DNA of 7,543 nt from Chitinophagaceae bacterium (GTDB lineage: Bacteria > Bacteroidota > Bacteroidia > Chitinophagales > Chitinophagaceae): NCBI GenBank assembly GCA_017882205.1, contig JADGPY010000121.1:1-7543 (forward strand). Direction: 5' to 3'. The position numbers and the translations under genes are program-made. Positions within the stretch are counted from its first letter, which is position 1; every line of letters begins with the position of its first letter. A model generated the notes under the pieces. It searched no databases and was not told the origin of the DNA. It saw only the letters and a program-made list of their open reading frames with translations. Below are positions 1 through 6,842 of the stretch, in pieces.

Positions 1-2
1 CA

Positions 3-194
3 TGGTTACTCATCACATTAATGGAAGGAAAATACCACCAGGTACGAAAAATGGTTGCTGCCATTCGTAATCGTTGTAAGCGACTTATCCGGATGAGTAT
101 TGAAGATATGGAATTAGGAGATCTTGCTCCAGGTGCAGTAAAAGAAATCGGAGAAAAAGAGTTTTTTGAACTATTGAAGATTATTTATGCTTAA
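3..194 (+). CDS. rRNA pseudouridine synthase, RsuA/RluB/RluE/RluF family (3' end only)
   Basis: Only the last 63 codons are in the window; the 5' part, including the S4-like domain and the catalytic Asp, lies off the left edge. The frame is open from the window edge and ends in TAA at 192-194. The fragment carries the family's C-terminal signature EGKYHQVRKMVAAI at about residues 8-21, then a KRLIRMSIEDMELGDLAPG stretch and a closing acidic/hydrophobic helix. In the RsuA/RluE family this region forms part of the RNA-binding and catalytic fold that isomerises a specific uridine in 16S or 23S rRNA. Which rRNA position is modified cannot be told from this piece; RluE-like is the closest impression. 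It is convergent with preA and probably unrelated to pyrimidine catabolism. Confidence 0.85.
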   Translation, partial: WLLITLMEGKYHQVRKMVAAIRNRCKRLIRMSIEDMELGDLAPGAVKEIGEKEFFELLKIIYA

Positions 195-235
195 ACAGAT
201 TATCTACAAACTGCTGGTTAAAGTGTTCAGGTTAA

Positions 236-1504
236 TTAGTGATCATTCAATGGTAACCCTCTTTTCTGCCACTCTTTCCAATTAACATACTCAGGGGCTA
301 CCCGTTGTTCAACCATCGTAATGCAATTTTCCACTGGGCACATAAGCTGGCATAGATTACATCCTACGCATTCTTCTTCTTTTATAGCATAAGTATTGTA
401 GGGCTTACCATAAGTTAGACTAATGGATTGATGAGATGCATCTTCGCAGGCAATATAACATAGCCCGCAATGAATACATTTGTCCTGGTTGATATGTGCA
501 ACATGATGATAGTTGATGTCAAGGTCTTCCCAATGTGTAAGCGTTGGAACTGAACGACCGATAAAATCATAGATAGTAGCAAACCCTTTTTCATCCATCC
601 AATTATTCAACCCTTCACAAAGATCTTCAATGATACGAAAGCCGTGTTTCATAACAGCGGTACAAACCTGGAGAGAAGTTGATCCGAGAAGCATGAATTC
701 TACCGCGTCTTTCCATGTGCTGATTCCACCAATACCTGAAATAGGAACCTTGTTGGTTATTTCGTTCTGAGAAATAGTAGCTAAAAATTTTAATGCAATT
801 GGCTTAACTGCAGGACCGCAATATCCACCAAATACAGATTTGCCTGCTACATATGGATTAGGAACAAACGTGTCAAGGTCAATTCCGGTAACTGACTGTA
901 TGGTATTAATTAAGGATAGTGCATTTGTTCCTGCTTCAACTACTGCTATGCCTGTGGGTACAACAGAATGCACATTAGGTGTTAATTTTGTTATGACTGG
1001 AATGTGCGCTGCTTCCATAACCCACTCAACCACCATCTTAGCTATTACAGGATCCTGTCCGACTGCTGCGCCCATACCTCGTTCGGTCATTCCATGTGGG
1101 CATCCGAAATTCAGTTCAATTCCATGGGCTCCTGTATCTTCCACTTTTTTAATCAGCTCATGCCAGCTTTCCTTTGTATTATCCGCCATAAGGGATACTA
1201 TCATTGCCCGGTCAGGAAATTCTTTAAGAACTTCTTTGATCTCTTTTAAATTAATATTCAATGGCCTGTCTGAGATAAGCTCAATATTATTAAAGCCCAT
1301 TACCCGTGTACCATTAAAGTTGACTGCCGAATATCTCGAAGAAACATTTTTTACCTGGGAGCCCAGTGTTTTCCATACTACCCCACCCCAACCAGCCTCA
1401 AATGCACGAAGCACATTTACTTTTTTATCTGTAGGAGGAGCACTTGCCAGCCAATAAGGATTGGGTGATTTGATGCCTAGAAAGTTTGTAGATATATCAG
1501 CCAT
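236..1504 (-). CDS. preA: NAD-dependent dihydropyrimidine dehydrogenase, catalytic subunit PreA
   Basis: Catalytic subunit of the two-part bacterial dihydropyrimidine dehydrogenase, a cytoplasmic enzyme that interconverts uracil/thymine and their 5,6-dihydro forms using electrons passed from PreT. From the ATG at 1504 it has 422 residues, close to the family's usual length. Residues about 1-310 form the FMN-binding dihydroorotate-dehydrogenase-like barrel, opening with the typical FLGIKSPNPYWLASAPPTDK segment. NFGCPHGMTERGMG holds the catalytic Cys135, equivalent to Cys671 of mammalian DPD. SGIGGIS and LQVCTAVM follow, as expected for FMN phosphate binding. The C-terminal ferredoxin domain has two complete CxxCxxCxxxC sets, at Cys343/346/349/353 and Cys379/382/385/389, for two [4Fe-4S] clusters. 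It is the last gene of the cluster, 35 bp after preT. An in-frame TTG at 1516 would add four residues (MNKK) and sits 7 nt from an AGGCAGG; the ATG is preferred because family members begin at the equivalent MAD. Confidence 0.96.
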   Translation of the reverse strand: MADISTNFLGIKSPNPYWLASAPPTDKKVNVLRAFEAGWGGVVWKTLGSQVKNVSSRYSAVNFNGTRVMGFNNIELISDRPLNINLKEIKEVLKEFPDRAMIVSLMADNTKESWHELIKKVEDTGAHGIELNFGCPHGMTERGMGAAVGQDPVIAKMVVEWVMEAAHIPVITKLTPNVHSVVPTGIAVVEAGTNALSLINTIQSVTGIDLDTFVPNPYVAGKSVFGGYCGPAVKPIALKFLATISQNEITNKVPISGIGGISTWKDAVEFMLLGSTSLQVCTAVMKHGFRIIEDLCEGLNNWMDEKGFATIYDFIGRSVPTLTHWEDLDINYHHVAHINQDKCIHCGLCYIACEDASHQSISLTYGKPYNTYAIKEEECVGCNLCQLMCPVENCITMVEQRVAPEYVNWKEWQKRGLPLNDH

Positions 1505-1523
1505 TTTCTTGTTCAATTTTAAA

Positions 1524-1530
1524 CCTGCCT
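1524..1530 (-). promoter_or_regulatory. Possible ribosome binding site for preA (bears on start choice)
   Basis: The minus strand reads AGGCAGG here. It lies 7 nt upstream of the in-frame TTG at 1516-1514 but 19 nt upstream of the ATG at 1504. The spacing would favour the TTG, while homology favours the ATG. In Bacteroidota, Shine-Dalgarno pairing is often not used, so this motif is weak evidence. Confidence 0.25.
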
Positions 1531-1539
1531 GTTGGCCGG

Positions 1540-2877
1540 TTATATTTTAAAATACTCAAGTATCGCGGCGGCGCCTTTCTTTCCTGCCTGCACAGCATCC
1601 ACTACTTCTTTTCCACCATTAACACAATCACCTCCTGCGAACACCCCTTTTATATTAGTAGCACCATGTTCATCGGTTAAAAGTTTTCCTTTTGTATTCT
1701 TCAACCCATTTTCATCAACCAAAGTTTTATATGGTTTTTGGCCAGTCGCTTTTATAACCATATCAACTTCAAGTGTTATGGTTTCCCCCGTTCTTTCAGG
1801 AGCAGGCTTGCCTGAAAAATCGGGTGCACCGAGTTTCATTTTATCGCAGACCAATGCTTTTACTTTGCCATTTTCTCCTACTATTGCAACAGGGGCGGCT
1901 AGCCATTGGATCTTACAACCATCAAGCATTGCAATATCCAGTTCAACCTGGGTACAATTTTTTTCGGCCTCACTGCGTCTATACACCATCGTGACTTCCT
2001 TAGCGCCAAGTCGCTTTGCCTGTGTTGCCGCATCTATTGCAGTCATCCCCATCCCTATCACTGCCACTTTATCACCTACAGGCACCTGGGAGTATCCCTT
2101 TGACCTGATATTATAAATAAAACTGATCGCATCTTCTACTCCGTCTAATTCTTCGCCCGGAATATTTAATTGATTTGCGAGGCCCACACCAAATCCAATA
2201 TAAACTGCATCATATTGTTTCTGTAATTGTTCCAATGTAATATCCTTTCCGACTGCATGGTCATATTTTATTTCAATCCCTCCAAGCGAAGAAATATAAT
2301 CTACTTCTGACTGGCAAAATTCCGGCGTTACTTTATATGCTGCAATTCCATAGGTCATGAGGCCACCACCTTTGCTTTCTTTCTCATAAACAGTTACGTC
2401 TACTCCTTCCCGTGAGAGTACATGAGCACAGGAAAGTCCAGCCGGGCCTGCACCTATAACCGCAACGGTTTTACCATTTGATGGTTTACGGTCAAATAGT
2501 TTCCATTTATCCTGGATGGCTTTATCAGTAGCCCATCGCTGTAACTTTGCAATGGCAATAGGTTTTTCATGCAAGAGGTTATATACACATGATCCCTCAC
2601 ATAATTTCTCCACAGGGCAGACTCTGGAGCAGCCTCCTCCAAAAATATTTGATACGAATATGGTGTGTGCAGATCCTTTTAGATTATCGGTAGTTATTTG
2701 TTTAATAAACTTCGGAACATTTATTTCCGTAGGACACGATTTAGTGCATGGCGCATCATAACAGAATATACATCGGTTAGCTTCCATCAGGGCTGCTTCT
2801 TTATTCTCAAACGGCGGATGGATAGCGCTGAAGTTTTTCTCGTACTGATCTATAGATAATTTGTTACTGGTGATCAC
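1540..2877 (-). CDS. preT: NAD-dependent dihydropyrimidine dehydrogenase, electron-transfer subunit PreT
   Basis: FAD/Fe-S subunit that oxidises NAD(P)H and passes electrons to PreA; the pair corresponds to the N- and C-terminal parts of eukaryotic DPD. 445 residues, related to GltD (glutamate synthase small subunit). Residues about 1-120 are an alpha-helical Fe-S domain with Cys36/39/44/48 (CIFCYDAPCTKSCP) and Cys83/87/93/97 (CSRVCPVEKLCEGSC). Gln113 in KLQRWATD appears to align with the unusual glutamine cluster ligand of mammalian DPD (Gln156). An FAD Rossmann motif GAGPAG follows at about 142-147. The NAD(P)H-binding motif GMGMTAID is at about 275-282, followed by VYRRSEAE, and the closing FAD motif GVFAGGDCVNGGKEVVDAV is at about 411-429. 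The start is GTG at 2877, the only reasonable start codon before Cys36; the next Met is residue 31. It lies between the beta-ureidopropionase gene (77 bp upstream) and preA (35 bp downstream). Confidence 0.96.
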   Translation of the reverse strand: MITSNKLSIDQYEKNFSAIHPPFENKEAALMEANRCIFCYDAPCTKSCPTEINVPKFIKQITTDNLKGSAHTIFVSNIFGGGCSRVCPVEKLCEGSCVYNLLHEKPIAIAKLQRWATDKAIQDKWKLFDRKPSNGKTVAVIGAGPAGLSCAHVLSREGVDVTVYEKESKGGGLMTYGIAAYKVTPEFCQSEVDYISSLGGIEIKYDHAVGKDITLEQLQKQYDAVYIGFGVGLANQLNIPGEELDGVEDAISFIYNIRSKGYSQVPVGDKVAVIGMGMTAIDAATQAKRLGAKEVTMVYRRSEAEKNCTQVELDIAMLDGCKIQWLAAPVAIVGENGKVKALVCDKMKLGAPDFSGKPAPERTGETITLEVDMVIKATGQKPYKTLVDENGLKNTKGKLLTDEHGATNIKGVFAGGDCVNGGKEVVDAVQAGKKGAAAILEYFKI

Positions 2878-2878
2878 G

Positions 2879-2885
2879 CTTCCTT
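2879..2885 (-). promoter_or_regulatory. Candidate Shine-Dalgarno of preT, unusually close to the GTG start
   Basis: The minus strand reads AAGGAAG and is followed by a single C before the GTG start at 2877. The AGGA core is only 3 nt from the start, closer than a standard 5-9 nt spacing. It is the most SD-like sequence upstream of any gene in this window. Either it is a coincidence in a purine-rich leader, or it marks an inefficient or atypical initiation site. Confidence 0.3.
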
Positions 2886-2955
2886 AATTATTATTAATTA
2901 ATTATGATACTCTTCAACGTTATTGTTCTTTTACTTTTGCGCTTCAATTACCAAT

Positions 2956-3822
2956 TTAAAGTTCTTCTAACTTTCCATAAGTCTCCGGTCTCCTATCCCT
3001 AAAGAATTGCCAGGTACTTCTCACTTCTTCAATCATATCAAGATCAAATTCAGCAACCAGTAATTCATCATTATCCTCGGAAGCCTGAGCGAAAATTTGT
3101 CCACGTGGGTCAACGAAATAAGAGGTGCCATAAAACTTACCGAGGTTCCATGGCTTCTCTGTACCAACCCTATTAATGCATCCCATGAAATATCCGTTGG
3201 CTGCAGCATGCGCAGGCTGTTCTAACTTCCATAAATATTGTGATAACCCTGCAACAGTTGCTGAAGGATTGTACACTATTTCTGCGCCATTCAATCCCAG
3301 CACTCTTGCTCCCTCAGGGAAGTGACGATCATAACAGATATATACCCCCACTTTTGCATACTTCGTCTGAAATACAGGATACCCCAGGTTACCGGGCTTA
3401 AAGAAAAACTTTTCCCAAAAACCTGATGTCTGAGGAATGTGATTTTTTCTATACTTACCAAGGAATGCTCCATCAGCATCAATCACTGCAGCAGTGTTAT
3501 AAAGAAATCCCGCCTGTTCTTTTTCATAAACCGGAACAATGATGACCATATTGTATTTCCTGGCATATTCAGCCAGGCGATCTGTTGTTGGGCCCGGAAC
3601 TGTTTCTGCAGATTCATACCATGCTTTGTCCTGACCGGGGCAGAAGTATGGGGTATTAAATATTTCCTGGAGACAAAGGATCTGTACGCCCTGCGCACCT
3701 GCAGCATCAATCATTGGCAGATGTTTTTGAAACATCGCTTCTTTGATTTCCGCAATCGTTCCTTCACCTTCTGTTTTCGGCAGGCTCATTTGTATTAAAC
3801 CGGATTTTATCATTCGTGCCAT
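2956..3822 (-). CDS. Beta-ureidopropionase (N-carbamoyl-beta-alanine amidohydrolase), nitrilase superfamily
   Basis: Third enzyme of reductive pyrimidine breakdown: it hydrolyses N-carbamoyl-beta-alanine (or N-carbamoyl-3-aminoisobutyrate) to the beta-amino acid, CO2 and ammonia, in the cytoplasm. 288 residues, a single carbon-nitrogen hydrolase domain. The Glu-Lys-Cys triad is visible: Glu53 in CLQEIF, Lys126 in KYRKNHIPQ and Cys163 in VYICYDRHFPEG. An extra Glu137 in GFWEKFFFKPGN matches the second conserved glutamate of this superfamily. The blocks YNPSATV, CINRVGTE and FYGTSYFVDPRG resemble animal UPB1 closely and separate it from generic nitrilases. Its position between dihydropyrimidinase and preT supports the assignment. 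Start ATG at 3822; an ATG three codons later is a possible alternative, and neither has a clear Shine-Dalgarno. N-carbamoylputrescine amidase is the main alternative by family, but the context argues against it. Confidence 0.9.
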   Translation of the reverse strand: MARMIKSGLIQMSLPKTEGEGTIAEIKEAMFQKHLPMIDAAGAQGVQILCLQEIFNTPYFCPGQDKAWYESAETVPGPTTDRLAEYARKYNMVIIVPVYEKEQAGFLYNTAAVIDADGAFLGKYRKNHIPQTSGFWEKFFFKPGNLGYPVFQTKYAKVGVYICYDRHFPEGARVLGLNGAEIVYNPSATVAGLSQYLWKLEQPAHAAANGYFMGCINRVGTEKPWNLGKFYGTSYFVDPRGQIFAQASEDNDELLVAEFDLDMIEEVRSTWQFFRDRRPETYGKLEEL

Positions 3823-3874
3823 ATTCTGCTAGTTAAAATTGATTATTAAAAAAATTTAATAGATTAAAATAATA

Positions 3875-5257
3875 CTAGATGTATTGTGTCACCTTGTTCC
3901 GTTTAATAAATTTTCCATTCCCCTTTTCTGCCAGGCACTTATTATCATCAATTACCAGCTTGCCACGCAATAGTACAGACTTAACTTTGCCTGTAACTTC
4001 CCATCCCTCATAACCGGAGTAATCAACGTTCATGTGATGGGTAGAAGCTGACAGGGTATGTTTTAGATTTGGATCAAAGATCACAATATCTGCATCACTG
4101 CCAATGCCAATGGTTCCTTTTTGTGGAAACATACCAAATATTTTTGCAGGATTTGTACAAGCAACTTCTACATATTTATTTAATGTAATCTTTCCTGTGT
4201 TTACACCTTCGCTATACAGCAACTCCATCCTGTTCTCAATAGCAGGATGACCATTCGGTATTTTTGAAAAATCTTTTTCTCCCATCTTTTTTTGTTCCCA
4301 CATAAAAGGACAATGGTCTGTGGCCACTACGTTTACAAGGCCCTGGTTGATTCCTGCCCATAATGTGAGTTGGTCTTTTTTTTCTCTAAGTGGAGGGCTC
4401 ATTACCCATTTGGCTCCATCAAAATCCTTTTCGTATAAGGATGCATCCAGGAGGAGATATTGGATACAGGTTTCTACAAAAACTTTTTGATTTCTCCTTG
4501 TTGCATTTCTTACTGCATTAAGCGCTCCTTCACAGGTCATATGAACGATGTATCCCGGGCAACCGGTATAATTGATCATATCTACAAATCGTTCGGACGC
4601 TTCAGCTTCTGTTACTTCAGGCTGTGAAAGGTAATGATACAATGGAGATAATTTTCCTTCTTCACGATGTTTACTGATAAGATAGTCGATCATATCCCCA
4701 TTGGTTGCATGAACAGTAACCATCCCACCCTGCTTTTTCACTTCTTCCATCAGCCCGATCATTTGCCGGTCGTCTATCATTAATGCACCTTTGTATGCCA
4801 TGAAAGTTTTAAAAGAAGTGATCCCTTCTATCTCAACAAATTCCCTGATCTCCTTTTTTGTATCCTCGTTGAAGTCAGTTACTGCCATATGAAAACTATA
4901 ATCACCTACACAGTTTTTATCCGATCTTGATCTCCATTCATCCAATGCTGCATGTAATGAGTTTCCTTGCTTTTGTAAAATAAAATCTATCACTGTTGTA
5001 GTGCCGCCATAAAGAGCAGCCATGGTGCCGGTTTCATAATTATCACTTGAATAGGTTCCCATAAATGGCATATCAAGGTGAACGTGTGGATCAATGCCTC
5101 CGGGAAATACCAGCATTCCGGAAGCGTCCATCTCATTATCAGCTTTTACAGAAAGATCTTTCCCGATAGCTGTTATCACTTCTTCCTGGATAAAAATATC
5201 CGCGATATAATCTTCAGACGCAGTAATGACTCTGCCGTTCTTAATTAATAAGGACAT
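3875..5257 (-). CDS. hydA: Dihydropyrimidinase (D-hydantoinase family)
   Basis: Second pathway enzyme: a cytoplasmic zinc amidohydrolase that opens dihydrouracil or dihydrothymine to the N-carbamoyl-beta-amino acid; many relatives also cleave 5-substituted hydantoins. 460 residues, normal family length. All binuclear-metal ligands are present at the positions typical of D-hydantoinases: His58 and His60 (DPHVHLD), the Lys expected to be carboxylated, Lys150 (SFKTFMAYKG), His183 (VHATNGD), His239 (VHMTCEG) and the catalytic Asp314 (ATDHCPF). Tyr155 and the substrate-contact segments MSPPLR (about 286-291) and IPNG (333-336) are also intact. The N-terminal beta-sandwich strand (LIKNGRVITASEDYIADI) and the C-terminal GTIGIGSDADIVIFDP are typical. 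ATG at 5257. It lies 52 bp upstream of the beta-ureidopropionase gene and 32 bp after the transporter. Allantoinase is unlikely, given the preTA neighbours and the IPNG motif. Confidence 0.95.
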   Translation of the reverse strand: MSLLIKNGRVITASEDYIADIFIQEEVITAIGKDLSVKADNEMDASGMLVFPGGIDPHVHLDMPFMGTYSSDNYETGTMAALYGGTTTVIDFILQKQGNSLHAALDEWRSRSDKNCVGDYSFHMAVTDFNEDTKKEIREFVEIEGITSFKTFMAYKGALMIDDRQMIGLMEEVKKQGGMVTVHATNGDMIDYLISKHREEGKLSPLYHYLSQPEVTEAEASERFVDMINYTGCPGYIVHMTCEGALNAVRNATRRNQKVFVETCIQYLLLDASLYEKDFDGAKWVMSPPLREKKDQLTLWAGINQGLVNVVATDHCPFMWEQKKMGEKDFSKIPNGHPAIENRMELLYSEGVNTGKITLNKYVEVACTNPAKIFGMFPQKGTIGIGSDADIVIFDPNLKHTLSASTHHMNVDYSGYEGWEVTGKVKSVLLRGKLVIDDNKCLAEKGNGKFIKRNKVTQYI

Positions 5258-5289
5258 AGAATGGTTTTAGTATGCTGTTCGTTTAGCGT

Positions 5290-6771
5290 TCAGGTCGCTG
5301 GAAGCGCCCCGACCGCATTTTGTTTTGGCATTAAAAGATAGTATACAAATCCCGAAACTACAAATCCAACAAACCATGAATAATCAAATAGGTTGGTGAG
5401 CCAGGGCCAGAAAGTTTCTGGCTTCACAGCCTTAACCAATACAAGAAATCCCGGCACATTTAAAAGAATTCCAGACAATAGTGCGATGATCGCATATAGA
5501 TTAACTCCACTCGAGAAACTATACAAGCCATTTTTCTGGTAAAGATCTTTTACAACAAGATGTTGTTTCCGAATAAAATAATAGTCTGCGATAAGTATCC
5601 CTCCAATTGGCCCGAGTAAACTTGAATAACCGCCTAACCAATTATAAATATATCCGCTCGGATCTGCAATTAGCTTCCACGGGAAAATAAGTATACCAAT
5701 AATACCAGTGATGTATCCTCCTTTCCGGAAATTGATCACCAATGGCGCAAGGTTGGCGAAGTCGTTTGCAGGACTCACAATATTTGCTGCAATATTAGTG
5801 GCCAGCGTTGACAAAGCTACTGCTATCATGGCTATGGTAACCAGGAGTTTACTGTCGAACCTACCCGCCAATATAACAGGATCCCAAATTGTTTCACCGT
5901 ATATAATTACAGTAGCTGAAGTTACTACCACACCAATAAATGAAAACAGGGTCATTGATGTTGGCAAACCTATAGCCTGGCCCGTGATCTGAGCCCTTTG
6001 GCTTTTTGCATACCGGGTAAAATCAGGAATGTTAAGAGAAAGGGTTGCCCAAAAGCCAATCATTGCATTCAAGGCAGGAAAAAAGAATTTCCAGAATTGT
6101 GCATTGCTGCTGAACCTTGAAGGATGATTTAAAATTGGTCCTAAACCATGGCCAGCATTCACTGCCCAGAAGAATAATGCAAGAGCAGCAATGGGAAGAA
6201 AGAAGGCTTTGAATACTAATAGCTTTTTTATGCTTTCAACACCGAGGTAAACAATGAACATATTCACCAGCCAGAAAAGAAAAAATGTGATCGCTGGCCC
6301 AGTCTGTAATTGCCACGACGAAGGAAAGATAGCCGGAAGGTGTTCAATGGAAGGGAACCATATTTTCAACATTAAATAGATCGCTAACCCTCCTATCCAT
6401 GTCTGGATTCCAAACCAACCACAAGCAACAATAGCTCGAAGCATGGCTGGAATGTTTGCACCCCTAACGCCAAAACTTGCTCTTGCAAAAACAGGAAATG
6501 GAATTCCATATTTTGTACCTGCATGACCATTCAACAGCATCGGGATCAATACAACAGTATTACCTAAAAAAATTGTCAGTATCGCTTCCCACCAATTCAT
6601 GCCACCCCCGATCAATGAACTAGCTAACATATAAGTTGGGATACAAAGGCTCATACTTATCCATAAAGCGGTGTAGTTCCATGTATTCCATGTTCGCTTT
6701 TCCGCAGGAACGGGAGCTAGATCCTCACTGTACAATGAAGAAGATGGTAATGTGGTTTCGTTTTGGTTCAT
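5290..6771 (-). CDS. NCS1-family nucleobase/hydantoin:cation symporter
   Basis: Inner-membrane importer, most likely for uracil, thymine, a dihydropyrimidine or hydantoin, inferred from the catabolic neighbours. 493 residues from the ATG at 6771, with about 12 hydrophobic helices: approximately 36-58, 60-82, 109-135, 160-178, 183-204, 229-246, 273-292, 309-332, 351-368, 382-400, 423-443 and 466-481. The N-terminal SEDLAPVPAEKRTW motif is typical of NCS1. Residues that bind substrate in the hydantoin transporter Mhp1 have counterparts: Trp119 and Gln123 in helix 3 (GWFGIQTW), Trp241 in helix 6 (FWATLSLNIPDFTR), and Asn326/Asn330 in helix 8 (ATNIAANIVSP). The frame extends to a GTG at 6807, which would add 12 residues; the ATG is preferred as the stronger start codon and because the extra residues are not family-like. 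Exact substrate cannot be read from sequence; allantoin and cytosine carriers belong to the same family. Confidence 0.92.
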   Translation of the reverse strand: MNQNETTLPSSSLYSEDLAPVPAEKRTWNTWNYTALWISMSLCIPTYMLASSLIGGGMNWWEAILTIFLGNTVVLIPMLLNGHAGTKYGIPFPVFARASFGVRGANIPAMLRAIVACGWFGIQTWIGGLAIYLMLKIWFPSIEHLPAIFPSSWQLQTGPAITFFLFWLVNMFIVYLGVESIKKLLVFKAFFLPIAALALFFWAVNAGHGLGPILNHPSRFSSNAQFWKFFFPALNAMIGFWATLSLNIPDFTRYAKSQRAQITGQAIGLPTSMTLFSFIGVVVTSATVIIYGETIWDPVILAGRFDSKLLVTIAMIAVALSTLATNIAANIVSPANDFANLAPLVINFRKGGYITGIIGILIFPWKLIADPSGYIYNWLGGYSSLLGPIGGILIADYYFIRKQHLVVKDLYQKNGLYSFSSGVNLYAIIALLSGILLNVPGFLVLVKAVKPETFWPWLTNLFDYSWFVGFVVSGFVYYLLMPKQNAVGALPAT

Positions 6772-6818
6772 TTTTGTTCTTGTCGAAGGGAGAAGAAGTT
6801 TAACCACAATGAGGTATC

Positions 6819-6842
6819 AGGTTTCAGGTATACCTGAAACCT
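6819..6842. repeat. Perfect 24-bp palindrome between aminotransferase and transporter genes
   Basis: Each half is AGGTTTCAGGTA, centred between 6830 and 6831. With three mismatches the symmetry extends to 6811-6850 (17 of 20 pairs). It begins at the last base of the aminotransferase stop codon and lies 47 bp upstream of the transporter ATG. As RNA it would fold into a 10-bp stem with a UAUA loop. No T-run follows on either strand, so it is not a standard intrinsic terminator. It could be a dimeric regulator's operator, an mRNA processing or stability hairpin within the operon, or a REP-like dispersed repeat; the sequence alone does not choose. Confidence 0.85.

Noticed and set aside
226..232. 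TTCAGGT heptamer shared by gene junctions at 226-232, 5289-5295 and 6823-6829
   Set aside because: A 7-mer is expected about once by chance in a window this size, and the copies lack shared flanks; too weak to call a motif.
840..1457. Long plus-strand open frame of about 205 codons opposite preA
   Set aside because: It is the antisense shadow of preA; the minus frame carries complete PreA motifs and the plus translation has no recognisable domain.
1532..2116. Plus-strand open frame of 194 codons opposite preT
   Set aside because: Low-complexity Ser/Pro/Thr-rich translation produced by the complement of preT's Gly/Ala/Val-rich FAD- and NAD-binding regions; no start context or homology.
2884..2905. 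AT-rich TTAATTATTATTAATTAATTA inverted symmetry as a hairpin or operator
   Set aside because: Such symmetry is expected in an AT-only stretch, and a stem made of A-U pairs would be unstable.
3439..3798. Plus-strand open frame of 119 codons opposite the beta-ureidopropionase gene
   Set aside because: Shadow of a well-supported nitrilase gene; Phe/Cys-rich translation without a domain.
6805..6807. GTG as the start of the transporter
   Set aside because: The ATG 12 codons downstream is followed by the typical NCS1 N-terminus; the extra leader is not family-like.
6819..6842. Palindrome as a rho-independent terminator
   Set aside because: No T-tract follows the stem on either strand, and it lies between two co-directional genes of the same pathway.
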